64,000 bases of DNA. Origin: Euhalothece natronophila Z-M001. GTDB lineage: Bacteria; Cyanobacteriota; Cyanobacteriia; Cyanobacteriales; Rubidibacteraceae. Numbering within the stretch: the stretch's first letter is position 1; every line of letters starts with the position of its first letter. The DNA lies in assembly GCF_007904085.1 (NCBI RefSeq), contig NZ_CP042326.1:434001-498000 (forward strand). Reading direction: 5' to 3'. The notes beneath the pieces are model-generated. The model saw only the letters and a program-made list of their open reading frames with translations, made no database searches and was not told where the DNA came from. Of this stretch, positions 1 through 8,909 are shown piece by piece. Position numbers and translations under genes: made by a program.

Positions 1-1158
1 GAAATTGAGCAAGAATTAGGCTTACAAACCTATGCTGTCAATTGGCCCATTGGCATGGGAGATCGATTTCAGGGGGTTTATGATCGGCGCAATCAAGAAA
101 TCCATCTGTTTCAACGCACTGCCCACGGTAGTAGCCAAGCCGAAACAACAGTTATTTCTCTCCATGATCCCAAAATTGAAGAAGTCTTGGATCAAGAGCT
201 TTATTTTCAACTCAAAGATGAAATTGAAATTATTGAGGAGGTTGCCCCTGAATTTGATCTCGAAAGAATCCATAATGGGGAACTCTCTCCCATGTTTTTC
301 GGTAGTGCCATGACCAACTTTGGGGTGCAACTGTTTTTAGATGCCTTTTTAGAATATGCACAGCCCCCAGAAGCCCATTATTCTTCACAGGGAAAAATTG
401 ATCCTACTTATCCTGAATTCACGGGATTTGTCTTTAAGTTACAAGCAAATATGGATCCCAAACATCGCGATCGCGTTGCCTTTATTCGGGTTTGTACGGG
501 CAAGTTTGAAAAAGACATGAATGTTAATCATGCTCGCACAGGAAAAACCGTCAGATTATCTCGTCCTCAAAAACTCTTTGCCCAAGACCGTAATTCCATT
601 GAAAATGCCTATCCTGGAGACGTAATTGGCTTAAATAACCCAGGGGTCTTTGCTATTGGAGATACCGTTTATACAGGCAAAAAACTTGTCTATGAGGGGA
701 TTCCCTGCTTCTCCCCTGAACTATTTGCTTACCTCAAAAATCCTAACCCCTCCAAGTTCAAACAATTCCATAAAGGCGTAACCGAATTACGGGAAGAGGG
801 AGCCATTCAGATCATGTACTCTAAAGATGAAAGTAAACGTGATCCCATTTTGGCAGCAGTAGGACAACTCCAGCTAGAAGTGGTGCAATATCGTCTAGAA
901 AATGAATATGGGGTAGAAACTAGCCTAGAAATGCTTCCCTATAAAGTAGCAAGATGGGTGAGAGGGGGATGGGAAGCCCTAGACAAAGCAGGACGATTAT
1001 TTAACACAGCAATAGTCAAGGACTTGTGGGAACGTCCAGTTCTTTTATTTAAGAATCAATGGAACTTAGAACAAATTCAGGGCGATCACCCTGAGTTAGA
1101 ACTCAGTGCAACCGCCCCCTTAGCAACAGACGAGTTGATGGAAAAGGTAGGTAATTAA
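1..1158 (+). CDS. prfC: Peptide chain release factor 3, C-terminal part (cut by window start)
   Basis: RF3 is the translational GTPase that removes RF1/RF2 from the ribosome after peptide release. The frame is open from base 1 and reads 385 residues; the family is about 530 long, so the P-loop part of the G domain lies outside the window. The visible part carries the RF3 segment [15 protein letters not shown], an EF-Tu domain-2-like barrel (around [19 protein letters not shown]) and the C-terminal RF3 domain ([19 protein letters not shown]). The ATG at 55 is internal, not the true start. The stop overlaps the stop region of the convergent DAHP synthase gene by four bases. Confidence 0.93.
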   Translation, partial: EIEQELGLQTYAVNWPIGMGDRFQGVYDRRNQEIHLFQRTAHGSSQAETTVISLHDPKIEEVLDQELYFQLKDEIEIIEEVAPEFDLERIHNGELSPMFFGSAMTNFGVQLFLDAFLEYAQPPEAHYSSQGKIDPTYPEFTGFVFKLQANMDPKHRDRVAFIRVCTGKFEKDMNVNHARTGKTVRLSRPQKLFAQDRNSIENAYPGDVIGLNNPGVFAIGDTVYTGKKLVYEGIPCFSPELFAYLKNPNPSKFKQFHKGVTELREEGAIQIMYSKDESKRDPILAAVGQLQLEVVQYRLENEYGVETSLEMLPYKVARWVRGGWEALDKAGRLFNTAIVKDLWERPVLLFKNQWNLEQIQGDHPELELSATAPLATDELMEKVGN

Positions 1159-2213
1159 CCCACGGCTACAGGAGTCGTTTCCCAACGCCCTAAGGGCTGA
1201 CCAATTAAAGACAGATCGCCCATTAGCTCATCAAACTCCGCAGGATTGAGGGATTGTGCGCCATCAGACCATGCTTTAGAAGGATTGGGGTGAACTTCAA
1301 TCATCAGAGAGTCAGTTCCCACTGCAAGTGCACCTTTTGCCATTGCAGGAACATACTCTGACTTGCCTGTGCCATGACTAGGGTCAATCATAATGGGCAA
1401 GTGAGTTAAAGACCGTAAAACAGGCACAACGGATAAATCAAGGGTATTGCGAGTATAACGGCGATCAAATGTGCGAATTCCCCGTTCACAGAGAATCACA
1501 TTGGGATTTCCAGCCGCTAAAATGTACTCAGCCGCCATCAACCATTCTTCAATGGTTCCCGACATCCCGCGCTTAAGTAAAACTGGCTTATCCTGAGAGC
1601 CTACTTTTTTCAGGAGCGGGAAATTTTGCATATTGCGTGCGCCTACTTGTAGCACATCGGCAACTTCGGCAACTTTTTCTACGTCCGCCGTATCCATCAC
1701 TTCGGTGATAATCCCTAAGCCACTGGCTTCCCGAGCAGCGGCTAATAGTCCTAAAGCACTTTCTCCATGACCTTGGAACGAGTAGGGAGAAGTCCGAGGC
1801 TTGTAAGCGCCACCCCGTAGAAACTTCGCTCCTGATGCTTGCACCGCTTTTGCCGTTTTCACAATCATGTCCTCATTCTCAACGGAACAAGGGCCGGCAA
1901 CGACAACAACGGGGTGATTTTCCCCAAATGTAACCGCACCATTGGGAGTATTAACCACTACCTCACTGGGCTGACCATGACGAAATGCTCGACTCGCCCG
2001 CTTAAAGGGTTGTTCTACTCGCATTACGCTTTCAATCCAAGGGCTTATTTCTTGGAGTTGGAGGGGATCCATTGACGCAGTATCCCCCACTAGCCCAATC
2101 ACAACTTTATGGCGACCGACAATTTTTTCTGGGGTTAAATCTTTTTCTTGGCACTCCTCACAAATGCGGTTAATTTCGGCTTCTGGCGAGCCAACTTTCA
2201 TGACAATGATCAT
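1155..2213 (-). CDS. aroF: 3-deoxy-7-phosphoheptulonate (DAHP) synthase, AroF/AroG type I-beta
   Basis: This enzyme condenses phosphoenolpyruvate with erythrose 4-phosphate, the first step of the shikimate pathway, in the cytoplasm. The 352 residues start with the small N-terminal regulatory-like domain ([14 protein letters not shown]) and continue into the TIM barrel with the family signatures [28 protein letters not shown] and [13 protein letters not shown]. The length and N-terminal extension match the type I-beta enzymes that carry a ferredoxin-like regulatory domain. It is a single gene converging on prfC. The annotated start begins the conserved N-terminus; a second ATG four codons in is less likely. 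Confidence 0.95.
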   Translation of the reverse strand: MIIVMKVGSPEAEINRICEECQEKDLTPEKIVGRHKVVIGLVGDTASMDPLQLQEISPWIESVMRVEQPFKRASRAFRHGQPSEVVVNTPNGAVTFGENHPVVVVAGPCSVENEDMIVKTAKAVQASGAKFLRGGAYKPRTSPYSFQGHGESALGLLAAAREASGLGIITEVMDTADVEKVAEVADVLQVGARNMQNFPLLKKVGSQDKPVLLKRGMSGTIEEWLMAAEYILAAGNPNVILCERGIRTFDRRYTRNTLDLSVVPVLRSLTHLPIMIDPSHGTGKSEYVPAMAKGALAVGTDSLMIEVHPNPSKAWSDGAQSLNPAEFDELMGDLSLIGQPLGRWETTPVAVG

Positions 2214-2326
2214 AGTTATTACAAGTCCTTGTTTGGTTTTCTTTTTAAATCAGCTTATATAATCTATCTTTACCAATTTTTAGCTGATTTTCAATTAACA
2301 AAATCTTTGGTTTTTGGTTGCAAGGA

Positions 2327-2791
2327 TTATTGTCTGGCACTACGCCAGGCAGAAATCAGTCGCTTAATATTAGCTTTAAACTCTTCCCAACCGACCCTTG
2401 TACCTAGTCGTCCTTCATCCCAAGACGCGGAGATGACCCCATAACTGAGTCCTAAGACACCAAGCCCAAATAATCCCATACTTACCAAGACAACAGTGTA
2501 GGGAGGTAGCTCAAGTAATTCCCTGGAAACAATCCAGTAAAAGATAAAAAAGCTGGCAATTCCCAAGCTAGTGGGAATCCCTGAAAAGAAAGCCATTCGA
2601 CGCACCATGCGTTGACTGACTTCTTCTGGAATTGCCGAAAGAGAGGCTTGAGCTTTTTTCTGCTCATGGGATAAGGGTTCAGAGCTAGGAGTCTCACTCG
2701 CGTTTACGGAAGTTGCTTTTTGCTTTTTTTTCCGTTTTCTTGTCGGCTCAAAGGGCAAGTTTGCTTGTTTTTCTTCTGATTGAGAAGGCAT
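2327..2791 (-). CDS. PAM68-like (DUF3464) membrane protein
   Basis: This 154-residue protein has a basic, charged N-terminus (runs of Lys/Arg around residues 15-30) followed by two membrane segments (about 72-92 and 98-118) and a soluble tail ending in a conserved WEEFKANI-type stretch. This layout is that of the PAM68/DUF3464 family. The plant and cyanobacterial members help photosystem II assembly by acting on early CP43/CP47 insertion into thylakoids. It sits 17 bases downstream of rpsO on the same strand, a pairing that suggests co-transcription. The assignment rests on family layout and conserved words, not on a search. Confidence 0.8.
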   Translation of the reverse strand: MPSQSEEKQANLPFEPTRKRKKKQKATSVNASETPSSEPLSHEQKKAQASLSAIPEEVSQRMVRRMAFFSGIPTSLGIASFFIFYWIVSRELLELPPYTVVLVSMGLFGLGVLGLSYGVISASWDEGRLGTRVGWEEFKANIKRLISAWRSARQ

Positions 2792-2808
2792 AGCGATTTA
2801 AATTGGAG

Positions 2809-3078
2809 TTAGCCACGAATACCAAGGCGTTTAATCAAGTTTTGATAGCGTTCTTGATCTTCTTTCTGCAAATAGGATAACAAACTTCTACGATGACCAA
2901 TGAGTTGTAGTAACCCTCGACGAGAAGCGTGATCTTTATTATTCTGCTTAAGATGCTCCGTTAGACGGGTGATGCGCTTTGTCATGATGGCGACTTGCAC
3001 TTCTGTAGATCCAGTATCAGTTTCGTGAACTTGATAATTGTTAATGATCTCTTGTTTATTTTCTTGGCTTAGACTCAT
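2809..3078 (-). CDS. rpsO: 30S ribosomal protein S15
   Basis: S15 is a primary 16S rRNA binding protein of the small subunit platform. The 89-residue length is exactly that of the family, and the hallmarks are present: [13 protein letters not shown] in the N-terminal half, [18 protein letters not shown] in the rRNA-binding helices and the terminal [11 protein letters not shown]. It is followed on the same strand by the PAM68-like gene. Confidence 0.98.
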   Translation of the reverse strand: MSLSQENKQEIINNYQVHETDTGSTEVQVAIMTKRITRLTEHLKQNNKDHASRRGLLQLIGHRRSLLSYLQKEDQERYQNLIKRLGIRG

Positions 3079-3440
3079 TGTTGTTTTGCGTTCCTAGCGA
3101 TTGTCTGTTTTTATACTCATGACTATGGGAATACTCATTATAACATTGCTCTGTCCTTTGTACAGGTGCTTTTTAAGAAATGATGAACGACTTGTCCTTT
3201 TTCCTTCCTCGTTTGTCAACCAATGATCAATCATTAAGAAACGATTAGAGAGAAAAATAAGCAATTAAACTTACTTCTAACCCTGTTTTGCCACTTCTGG
3301 ATGACTAATGACTAAGAACCCCTACAAAAAGCTTTTTCTAGTAGGGTGAAGCTGACCTACCCACCCTACTCACTCCTAAAAAACATAACTGTGAAGTTAG
3401 GAAGCCGTCGACATAATCTTCGATTTGTCGAGGGAGGATG
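3079..3440. other. Gene-free stretch between rpsO and the DUF751 gene with structured repeats
   Basis: No coding frame was recognised here. The stretch holds the rpsO upstream region, a short piece of the heptad repeat (GATGACTAATGACTAA near 3300), a hairpin built from CCCTAC and GTAGGG arms around a self-complementary AAAAGCTTTT core (about 3319-3346), and a probable right end of a TnpB-type insertion element (about 3395-3444). Confidence 0.5.
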
Positions 3441-3444
3441 TCAC
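3395..3444 (+). mobile_element. Probable solo right end of an IS200/IS605 (TnpB-type) element
   Basis: The stretch reads GGAAGCC, then a hairpin with arms TCGACA (3408-3413) and TGTCGA (3426-3431), then GGGAGGATGTCAC. The same plan (GGAAGC, hairpin, short tail ending TCAC) is seen at the 3' end of the TnpB remnant near 8872-8909. No transposase coding sequence remains next to it, so this would be a leftover right end. The terminal TCAC overlaps the TGA stop of the DUF751 gene on the opposite strand. The call is by resemblance only. Confidence 0.42.
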
Positions 3445-3644
3445 AGATTAGTATAACCTAGCATTCCTCTTAGGGTAAAGACTAGTAGTAGAAAGCCACT
3501 GATTATGATACCGATTAAAGCGGTGGCAGTAACTGGACGTTTAAATAGTGGTTTAATCCGTTCAAATAGGGCAAAAAATATCCCTAAACTGAAACTGATT
3601 AAGTAGCGGGGATAGCGAGACACATTTAGAAAAAATTCTTTCAT
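3441..3644 (-). CDS. DUF751 / Ycf33-like small membrane protein
   Basis: This 67-residue protein starts MKEFFLNVSRYPRYLISF and has two hydrophobic segments (about 13-27 and 40-60) joined by a basic loop (KPLFKRPVTA). This is the pattern of the DUF751 family, which includes the plastid-encoded Ycf33. Members are small thylakoid-associated membrane proteins of unsettled function in cyanobacteria and algae. The last codons lie flush against the putative insertion-element end, whose terminal bases supply the TGA stop, so the natural C-terminus may have been altered slightly. Confidence 0.8.
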   Translation of the reverse strand: MKEFFLNVSRYPRYLISFSLGIFFALFERIKPLFKRPVTATALIGIIISGFLLLVFTLRGMLGYTNL

Positions 3645-3836
3645 AACGCTTGATTAATTACTCAACTCTTTCCTCTCTATTTTAAGCAAGAAAATTTTTG
3701 CCATTGTTTTTCTAATGTTGAAACCCACCCCTAGAAAGTAGGGTTTTCAGCCAGATAATTACTACCAAAATCATTAAGATCAATAATAAATGACCTATAA
3801 AAAACTTTATGAATCCTGTTACAGGAGGTAAAAAAT

Positions 3837-6473
3837 ATGCAACCAACCAATCCGAATCAATTTACGGAAAAGGCGTGGGAAGCGATTGTGCGACTTCCAG
3901 ATTTAGCCAAACAAAACCAGCAACAACAAATCGAAAGTGAACACTTGCTTAAGTCGTTGTTAGAGCAAGATGGGCTTGCTGCCAGTGTTTTCAGTAAAGC
4001 AGGGATTGATACCCAAAAAATGCGCGATCGCGCGGATGAGTTTATTTCTAGACAACCGAAAATCTCCAATACAGGGGGATCAATCTATCTTGGGCGCAGT
4101 TTAGATTCCCTGTTTGATCGCGCTGAAAATTATCGTACCACTCTTGAAGACGAATATATCTCTATTGAACACCTGATTCTAGCGTTTGCCAAAGATGATC
4201 GCTTTGGGAAGCAGCTTTACAAGGAATTTGGACTCAATGAAGAGAAGCTGAAAGAGATTATTAAAGAAATTCGAGGATCGCAAAAAGTCACAGATCAAAA
4301 TCCAGAAGGGAAATATGAAGCCCTACAAAAATATGGACGGGATTTAACAGAATGGGCGCGTCAAGGGAAACTTGATCCTGTGATTGGACGAGATGACGAG
4401 ATCCGCCGCACTGTGCAAATTTTATCTCGTCGCACGAAAAATAACCCTGTGTTAATTGGGGAACCAGGTGTGGGTAAAACTGCCATTGTGGAAGGATTAG
4501 CGCAACGCATTGTCAGTCGGGATGTGCCAGAATCATTGCGCGATCGGCGTTTAATTTCCCTTGATATGGGAGCATTAGTCGCAGGGGCAAAATATCGTGG
4601 GGAATTTGAAGAACGTCTGAAAGCAGTTCTCAAAGAAGTCACCGACGCGGAAGGACAAATCATCATGTTTATTGATGAGATTCACACCGTAGTTGGTGCA
4701 GGAGCAACCCAAGGAGCCATGGATGCTGGTAACTTATTAAAACCGATGTTAGCACGGGGAGAATTGCGCTGTATCGGGGCAACCACTCTTGATGAGTATC
4801 GAGAAAACATCGAAAAAGATGCTGCCTTAGAACGGCGTTTTCAAGCGGTTTATGTAGATGAACCGAATGTTACCGATACCATTTCCATTTTACGGGGATT
4901 AAAAGAACGCTATGAAGTCCATCACGGGGTAAAAATTTCTGACCGTTGCTTAGTGGCGGCAGCGACGTTATCAGATCGGTATATTAGTGACAGATTTCTC
5001 CCTGACAAAGCCATTGACTTAGTCGATGAAGCAGCGGCAAAACTAAAAATGGAGATTACCTCCAAACCTGAGGAATTAGACGAACTTGAGCGTAAAGTCC
5101 TGCAATTAGAAATGGAACGCCTCTCTTTAGAAAAAGAAGAGGATACGGCTTCTAAAGAACGCCTGGAAACCCTTGATAAAGAACTTGCAGATCTCAAAGA
5201 AGAACAAGACGAACTCAACGCCCAATGGCAATCGGAAAAAGAAGTTATTGACGAAATTCGCAGCATCAAGGAAACCATTGACCAAGTTAATATCGAAATC
5301 CAACAAGCCGAACGAGATTATGATCTCAATCGGGCAGCAGAATTGCGCTATGGTCGTCTCACAGAATTACAACGACAGCGTCAAGAAGCAGAAGAGAAAT
5401 TAGAACAGATGCAAAGTAGTGGGCGTACCCTGTTACGAGAAGAAGTGGCAGAAGCGGATGTTGCCGAAATTATCTCCAAGTGGACAGGGATTCCCATTAG
5501 TAAGTTAATGGCTTCTGAGAAAGAAAAACTGCTGTACTTAGAACAAGAGTTACATCAACGGGTAATTGGGCAAAATGAAGCAGTAACTGCCGTTGCTGAT
5601 GCCATACAGCGATCGCGCGCTGGGTTAGCGGATCCCAATCGTCCCACCTCTAGCTTTATCTTCCTTGGTCCCACAGGAGTCGGTAAAACGGAATTAGCCA
5701 AAGCCCTTGCGTCTAACCTCTTTGACACAGAAAGTGCCCTAGTACGGGTGGATATGTCCGAATATATGGAGAAACACTCGGTTGCCCGTCTTATTGGCGC
5801 ACCTCCAGGATATGTGGGCTATGAAGAAGGGGGACAACTCACGGAACCCATCCGCCGTCGCCCTTATGCGGTGATTCTCTTTGATGAAATTGAAAAAGCC
5901 CATCCTGATGTGTTTAATATCATGCTGCAAATTCTTGATGATGGTCGTCTCACCGATGCCCAAGGGCGAAATGTGGACTTTAAGAACACGATTATCATTA
6001 TGACCAGCAATATTGGCTCAGACTTGATTTTAGATGTTTCTGGGGATGACTCGCGATATGAAGAAATGCGCGATCGCGTTATGAATGCCATGCGAGATAA
6101 CTTCCGCCCCGAATTTCTCAACCGTATTGATGAAATGATCATCTTCCACGCCTTACAACGAGATGAATTACGGCAAATTGTCCGCTTACAAACCCAATAT
6201 CTTGAAAATCGTCTCAGTGAACAAAAACTGTCTCTCAAACTCTCAGAAGAGGCTCTAGACTTCCTCGCTGATGTTGGTTATGATCCCGTTTATGGAGCGC
6301 GACCATTACGCCGTGCTGTGCAACGTTATCTCGAAACTCCCATTGCCAAGTCCTTACTAAGAGGAGAGTTTAGCGAAGGAGATACCATCTTTGCTGATGT
6401 CTCCGATGAACGCCTCTCTTTGAAGCGACTCCCTGATGTGAATGCCGATTTAATGTCAGCAGAAGCAAGTTAA
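3837..6473 (+). CDS. clpB: ATP-dependent chaperone ClpB
   Basis: ClpB is the hexameric AAA+ disaggregase that, with DnaK, recovers aggregated proteins after heat stress. The 878 residues show the N-terminal Clp_N repeats (1-150), the first ATPase domain with Walker [14 protein letters not shown] (near 205) and Walker [11 protein letters not shown], a long coiled-coil middle domain (about 405-525, rich in Glu/Lys/Leu), and the second ATPase domain with [15 protein letters not shown] and [14 protein letters not shown]. The middle domain separates ClpB from ClpA/ClpC. A strong ribosome binding site (AGGAGGT) lies nine bases before the ATG. I saw no CIRCE operator in the upstream region. Confidence 0.97.
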   Translation: MQPTNPNQFTEKAWEAIVRLPDLAKQNQQQQIESEHLLKSLLEQDGLAASVFSKAGIDTQKMRDRADEFISRQPKISNTGGSIYLGRSLDSLFDRAENYRTTLEDEYISIEHLILAFAKDDRFGKQLYKEFGLNEEKLKEIIKEIRGSQKVTDQNPEGKYEALQKYGRDLTEWARQGKLDPVIGRDDEIRRTVQILSRRTKNNPVLIGEPGVGKTAIVEGLAQRIVSRDVPESLRDRRLISLDMGALVAGAKYRGEFEERLKAVLKEVTDAEGQIIMFIDEIHTVVGAGATQGAMDAGNLLKPMLARGELRCIGATTLDEYRENIEKDAALERRFQAVYVDEPNVTDTISILRGLKERYEVHHGVKISDRCLVAAATLSDRYISDRFLPDKAIDLVDEAAAKLKMEITSKPEELDELERKVLQLEMERLSLEKEEDTASKERLETLDKELADLKEEQDELNAQWQSEKEVIDEIRSIKETIDQVNIEIQQAERDYDLNRAAELRYGRLTELQRQRQEAEEKLEQMQSSGRTLLREEVAEADVAEIISKWTGIPISKLMASEKEKLLYLEQELHQRVIGQNEAVTAVADAIQRSRAGLADPNRPTSSFIFLGPTGVGKTELAKALASNLFDTESALVRVDMSEYMEKHSVARLIGAPPGYVGYEEGGQLTEPIRRRPYAVILFDEIEKAHPDVFNIMLQILDDGRLTDAQGRNVDFKNTIIIMTSNIGSDLILDVSGDDSRYEEMRDRVMNAMRDNFRPEFLNRIDEMIIFHALQRDELRQIVRLQTQYLENRLSEQKLSLKLSEEALDFLADVGYDPVYGARPLRRAVQRYLETPIAKSLLRGEFSEGDTIFADVSDERLSLKRLPDVNADLMSAEAS

Positions 6474-6475
6474 GT

Positions 6476-6512
6476 CTTAAGGGGAGAGGGTAAACCTTCT
6501 CCCTTTTTATTG
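6476..6512 (+). terminator. Bidirectional-looking terminator after clpB
   Basis: Just after the clpB stop the arms AAGGGGAGAGG and CCTTCTCCCTT can pair (one imperfection) around a short TAAA loop and are followed by T-rich sequence. The next gene converges from the other side, so the hairpin can end both transcripts. Confidence 0.65.
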
Positions 6513-6513
6513 A

Positions 6514-7872
6514 TTATTTTTCTACACTTTTCCGTTCCCATCGGGTAGCAGGAGCAATTCTTCTTGGCGCATCAATGTCTAATTTTGTCCAGTCAGCATT
6601 TTGAGTAACAAGGACTTTTCCAGTATTAGAACCACAGTTATTTCCGTCGGGATCCTGATTCCAGCTTTTCGCCCAAACACTTCCAGTAATTCCTTGACCA
6701 CTGGTATCATTAGTACCATCATTTGCCTCGTTATTTGCTCCTCCATTAACTGCTACATTTGCTTCTGGAGCAAAAATAAAAGCATCTACAGTGGAACCAC
6801 CGCTTAAACAAAAGCTTTTTGTTTTTCCATCTTTATATGTATCTGAACCATCACCACCGTAAATCTGGAAATTCTCGGGCTTGCAATCTTTAACATCGTC
6901 GCAGTCATGTATAAGTCTGGCATTACCCTTCATATCAACATTGCCTTGCAGATAAAACCTTACTTTCTCACCCGGTGTAATTATGATTTCTCTACCCCCT
7001 CCCCTTAAGTTGATCGAATTACCGTTGTTACCACCGGTTGTACCAAGGAGATAATGATAGACATTGTTGGCATCTGCCTTATCATCAGAACGTGGTAACT
7101 GTAGCGTTCTATCATTGCCACTAAAACTGGAAGAGGTGATTCCATTGTTGAATTCATTATAAACATCAGGCAGTTTCGGTAGAGGTGGAAATTCTGCCAA
7201 AGGATCAGCTTTTGCATCACCCTTCTTAATGTTCTCTAGATTAATGTCGCTATCCTCAGAATCTAAATCGCAATCACGTAAAAGTAAATTGCCTTCAATT
7301 TGGTTATTTGATAAGTTAGCTTTATTGACATATAACCCAGGAGCGCCATCTTCAACAGGCTGAACGGGAATAGTCACATCCAATGCAGCGCTGGAAGGAT
7401 TTTGATTAAAGTTAGCTTGCGCTTCAATACTTAAAAGTCCCTCCCCCCCCAGATATTGATAGTCATTTACCCGAAATCGATCGCGCCCATTGTTAATGTC
7501 AATCCAATTATTCCCAGTATAGGCATTTAAAATATCGTCAATATCTTCACCACAGGCTCTTGCAATATCTCCAACCTCATCATATCTATTTTCCCATTCA
7601 TCTAAATTTCTATTCGCAAGAGGTCGTACATTATTTAAAAAATTCATGACTCGTGTTACCCCTGTTTCTGCAGAGGCTAATGCTTGTGAAGTTTGGGCTT
7701 GTGAAATGGAACGCATTTGTTCATCACTGGAACGACCAATCATTGTTAGACCTACCAAGGTCATAATTAGCCCTAAGCCTATCATCATCGGTAAAACAAA
7801 TCCTTGATTTTTTTCTCCAGACTTAGACAAAGAAAAGACTTTTAAGTAAATTTGCAGGGCTTTATTATTCAT
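6514..7872 (-). CDS. PilX-like minor pilin-type protein with type III signal peptide
   Basis: The 452-residue protein has a prepilin-like N-terminus. A charged leader ends at Gly24, and residues 25-44 (FVLPMMIGLGLIMTLVGLTM) form one hydrophobic helix followed by the polar helix SSDEQMRSISQAQTSQALASAETGV, split here as in PilX/PulK-type minor pilins. The usual Glu at mature position 5 is missing, as in some minor pilins. The remainder is a Gly/Asn-rich secreted domain with Cys pairs (for example at about 200 and 325-331) and no domain I recognise. It probably travels through the type IV pilus or a related export machine. It is a lone gene converging on clpB; no other pilus gene is nearby. Confidence 0.6.
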   Translation of the reverse strand: MNNKALQIYLKVFSLSKSGEKNQGFVLPMMIGLGLIMTLVGLTMIGRSSDEQMRSISQAQTSQALASAETGVTRVMNFLNNVRPLANRNLDEWENRYDEVGDIARACGEDIDDILNAYTGNNWIDINNGRDRFRVNDYQYLGGEGLLSIEAQANFNQNPSSAALDVTIPVQPVEDGAPGLYVNKANLSNNQIEGNLLLRDCDLDSEDSDINLENIKKGDAKADPLAEFPPLPKLPDVYNEFNNGITSSSFSGNDRTLQLPRSDDKADANNVYHYLLGTTGGNNGNSINLRGGGREIIITPGEKVRFYLQGNVDMKGNARLIHDCDDVKDCKPENFQIYGGDGSDTYKDGKTKSFCLSGGSTVDAFIFAPEANVAVNGGANNEANDGTNDTSGQGITGSVWAKSWNQDPDGNNCGSNTGKVLVTQNADWTKLDIDAPRRIAPATRWERKSVEK

Positions 7873-8546
7873 AATAGAGTTTTTATATTAAGTTTTTTAA
7901 ATCCATTTATTCTCTATATTGACATTATACATTTTTAAAAATAAAACTGTGATTTTTCATTAATCATTAAAACTGCGGATTTTTTAAAAAGAGGCTAAAA
8001 AAATATCCTTAAAAATACGTAGAACTTGACTCTTAATTTCAAAACTTATAGTTAGGAACTGCTTCTTAATTCAATTATAAGAATTTAAAGGACAAGAAGC
8101 CGAGGTTCATTTCAACGTTGCGGGAGTAAGCGATGAATGAAGCTGATCGCATCATCAACAGAATCAGCCACAGAAACTTGTTTTCCTGCTAGAGATTAGA
8201 AAAAGTGTAAGAGAATCACAGACTTACCCTACTCTAAATCAGCCCCTGATGACATATTGCTATTATCAGCAGTGGGAAAAATCTCCCGTTATAGTAGTCC
8301 AATTTAACAGAGTGTGAGCGAGAAGTCCCCAATTTCAGCAAAGCGAATTGGGGACGGGGCTTATAAACCGGAGCGAAGTGAGGACGGAATGCGATTCTAA
8401 GGGCTTAGTTCTGGGGTTTCCCCAGAACGCAAGAAGCCCGCACCGAAGGGCGCCCACAGCCCCTCATGATAGCGAACTTAGAACACAAACCAATAATTTT
8501 GTGTTAGAGTTGTTTTATCACTAAAAGTTTTGTTGAATCATGTTGA
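7873..8546. other. Gene-free stretch with several perfect hairpins upstream of a TnpB remnant
   Basis: No coding frame was recognised. The first part (7873-8070) is AT-rich and is the upstream region of the pilin-like gene. From 8325 to 8460 there is a dense run of inverted repeats: GTCCCCAATT/AATTGGGGAC (8325-8355) and a nested hairpin 8401-8439 with outer arms GGGCTT/AAGCCC and inner arms GTTCTGGGG/CCCCAGAAC. These could be leftover insertion-element ends or a structured RNA; nothing further can be assigned. Confidence 0.5.
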
Positions 8547-8891
8547 GAGCGACCAAAGATTGATCGTTTCTTCCCAAGTTCTAAAACTTGTCATGTTTGC
8601 TTAAATCAAGTAAGAAGCCTTCCACTTGATGTAAGGAATTGGCGGTGTGAGAAGTGCGGTACAGAACACGACCGAGACATCAACGCTGCTATAAATATCA
8701 GAGACGAAGCACTGCGAATTTTGACCGCCGACCCTGCGGGAATTGGATTCCCGCAGGAATGCGACGGTGCATTCCGCACCTCTGGAACGGGGGAGACCGC
8801 CTGTCGCCCAGATGTAAGTCGAGATAGTAGAGGTCGTAAGACTTCTACTGTGTCGCAGTCTGTTGGGCAGGAAGCGCAAAGCTCAACGTAG
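8547..8891 (+). pseudogene. TnpB (IS200/IS605-type RNA-guided nuclease) C-terminal remnant
   Basis: A frame without a start codon, open after a TGA at 8544, reads about 114 residues to a TAG at 8889. It contains the TnpB zinc-finger halves (KTCHVC and RCEKCG), followed by the RuvC-III motif EHDRDINAAINI and the typical cyanobacterial tail (DVSRDSRGRKTSTVSQSVGQE). The N-terminal two thirds, including RuvC-I and -II, are absent, so the protein cannot be an active nuclease. The frame ends in a typical right end: GGAAGC, hairpin arms GCAAAGC/GCTTTGC, and GTAGTTCAC. The open frame on the opposite strand here is only its shadow. Confidence 0.85.
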
Positions 8892-8909
8892 TGGCTTTGC
8901 GTAGTTCAC
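8872..8909 (+). mobile_element. Right end of the TnpB-type element (hairpin plus TTCAC)
   Basis: Hairpin arms GCAAAGC and GCTTTGC are followed by GTAGTTCAC, a form typical of right ends of IS200/IS605-group elements in cyanobacteria. The terminal bases overlap the TGA stop (8906-8908, minus strand) of the sodium-dependent transporter gene. No matching left end was identified. Confidence 0.65.

Noticed and set aside
1532-1540. ATGTACTCA copy in the DAHP synthase gene as a regulatory site
   Set aside because: Internal to a coding gene, single copy, far from any promoter; treated as chance.
3645-3836. A CIRCE heat-shock operator upstream of clpB
   Set aside because: No TTAGCACTC-N9-GAGTGCTAA pattern was found in the region.
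5173-5403. Short frame inside the ClpB middle domain
   Set aside because: Lys/Asn-rich frame shift product of the coiled-coil coding region.
8601-8879. A 92-residue minus-strand frame
   Set aside because: It lies antisense to the TnpB remnant, whose zinc-finger and RuvC-III motifs are clear on the plus strand.
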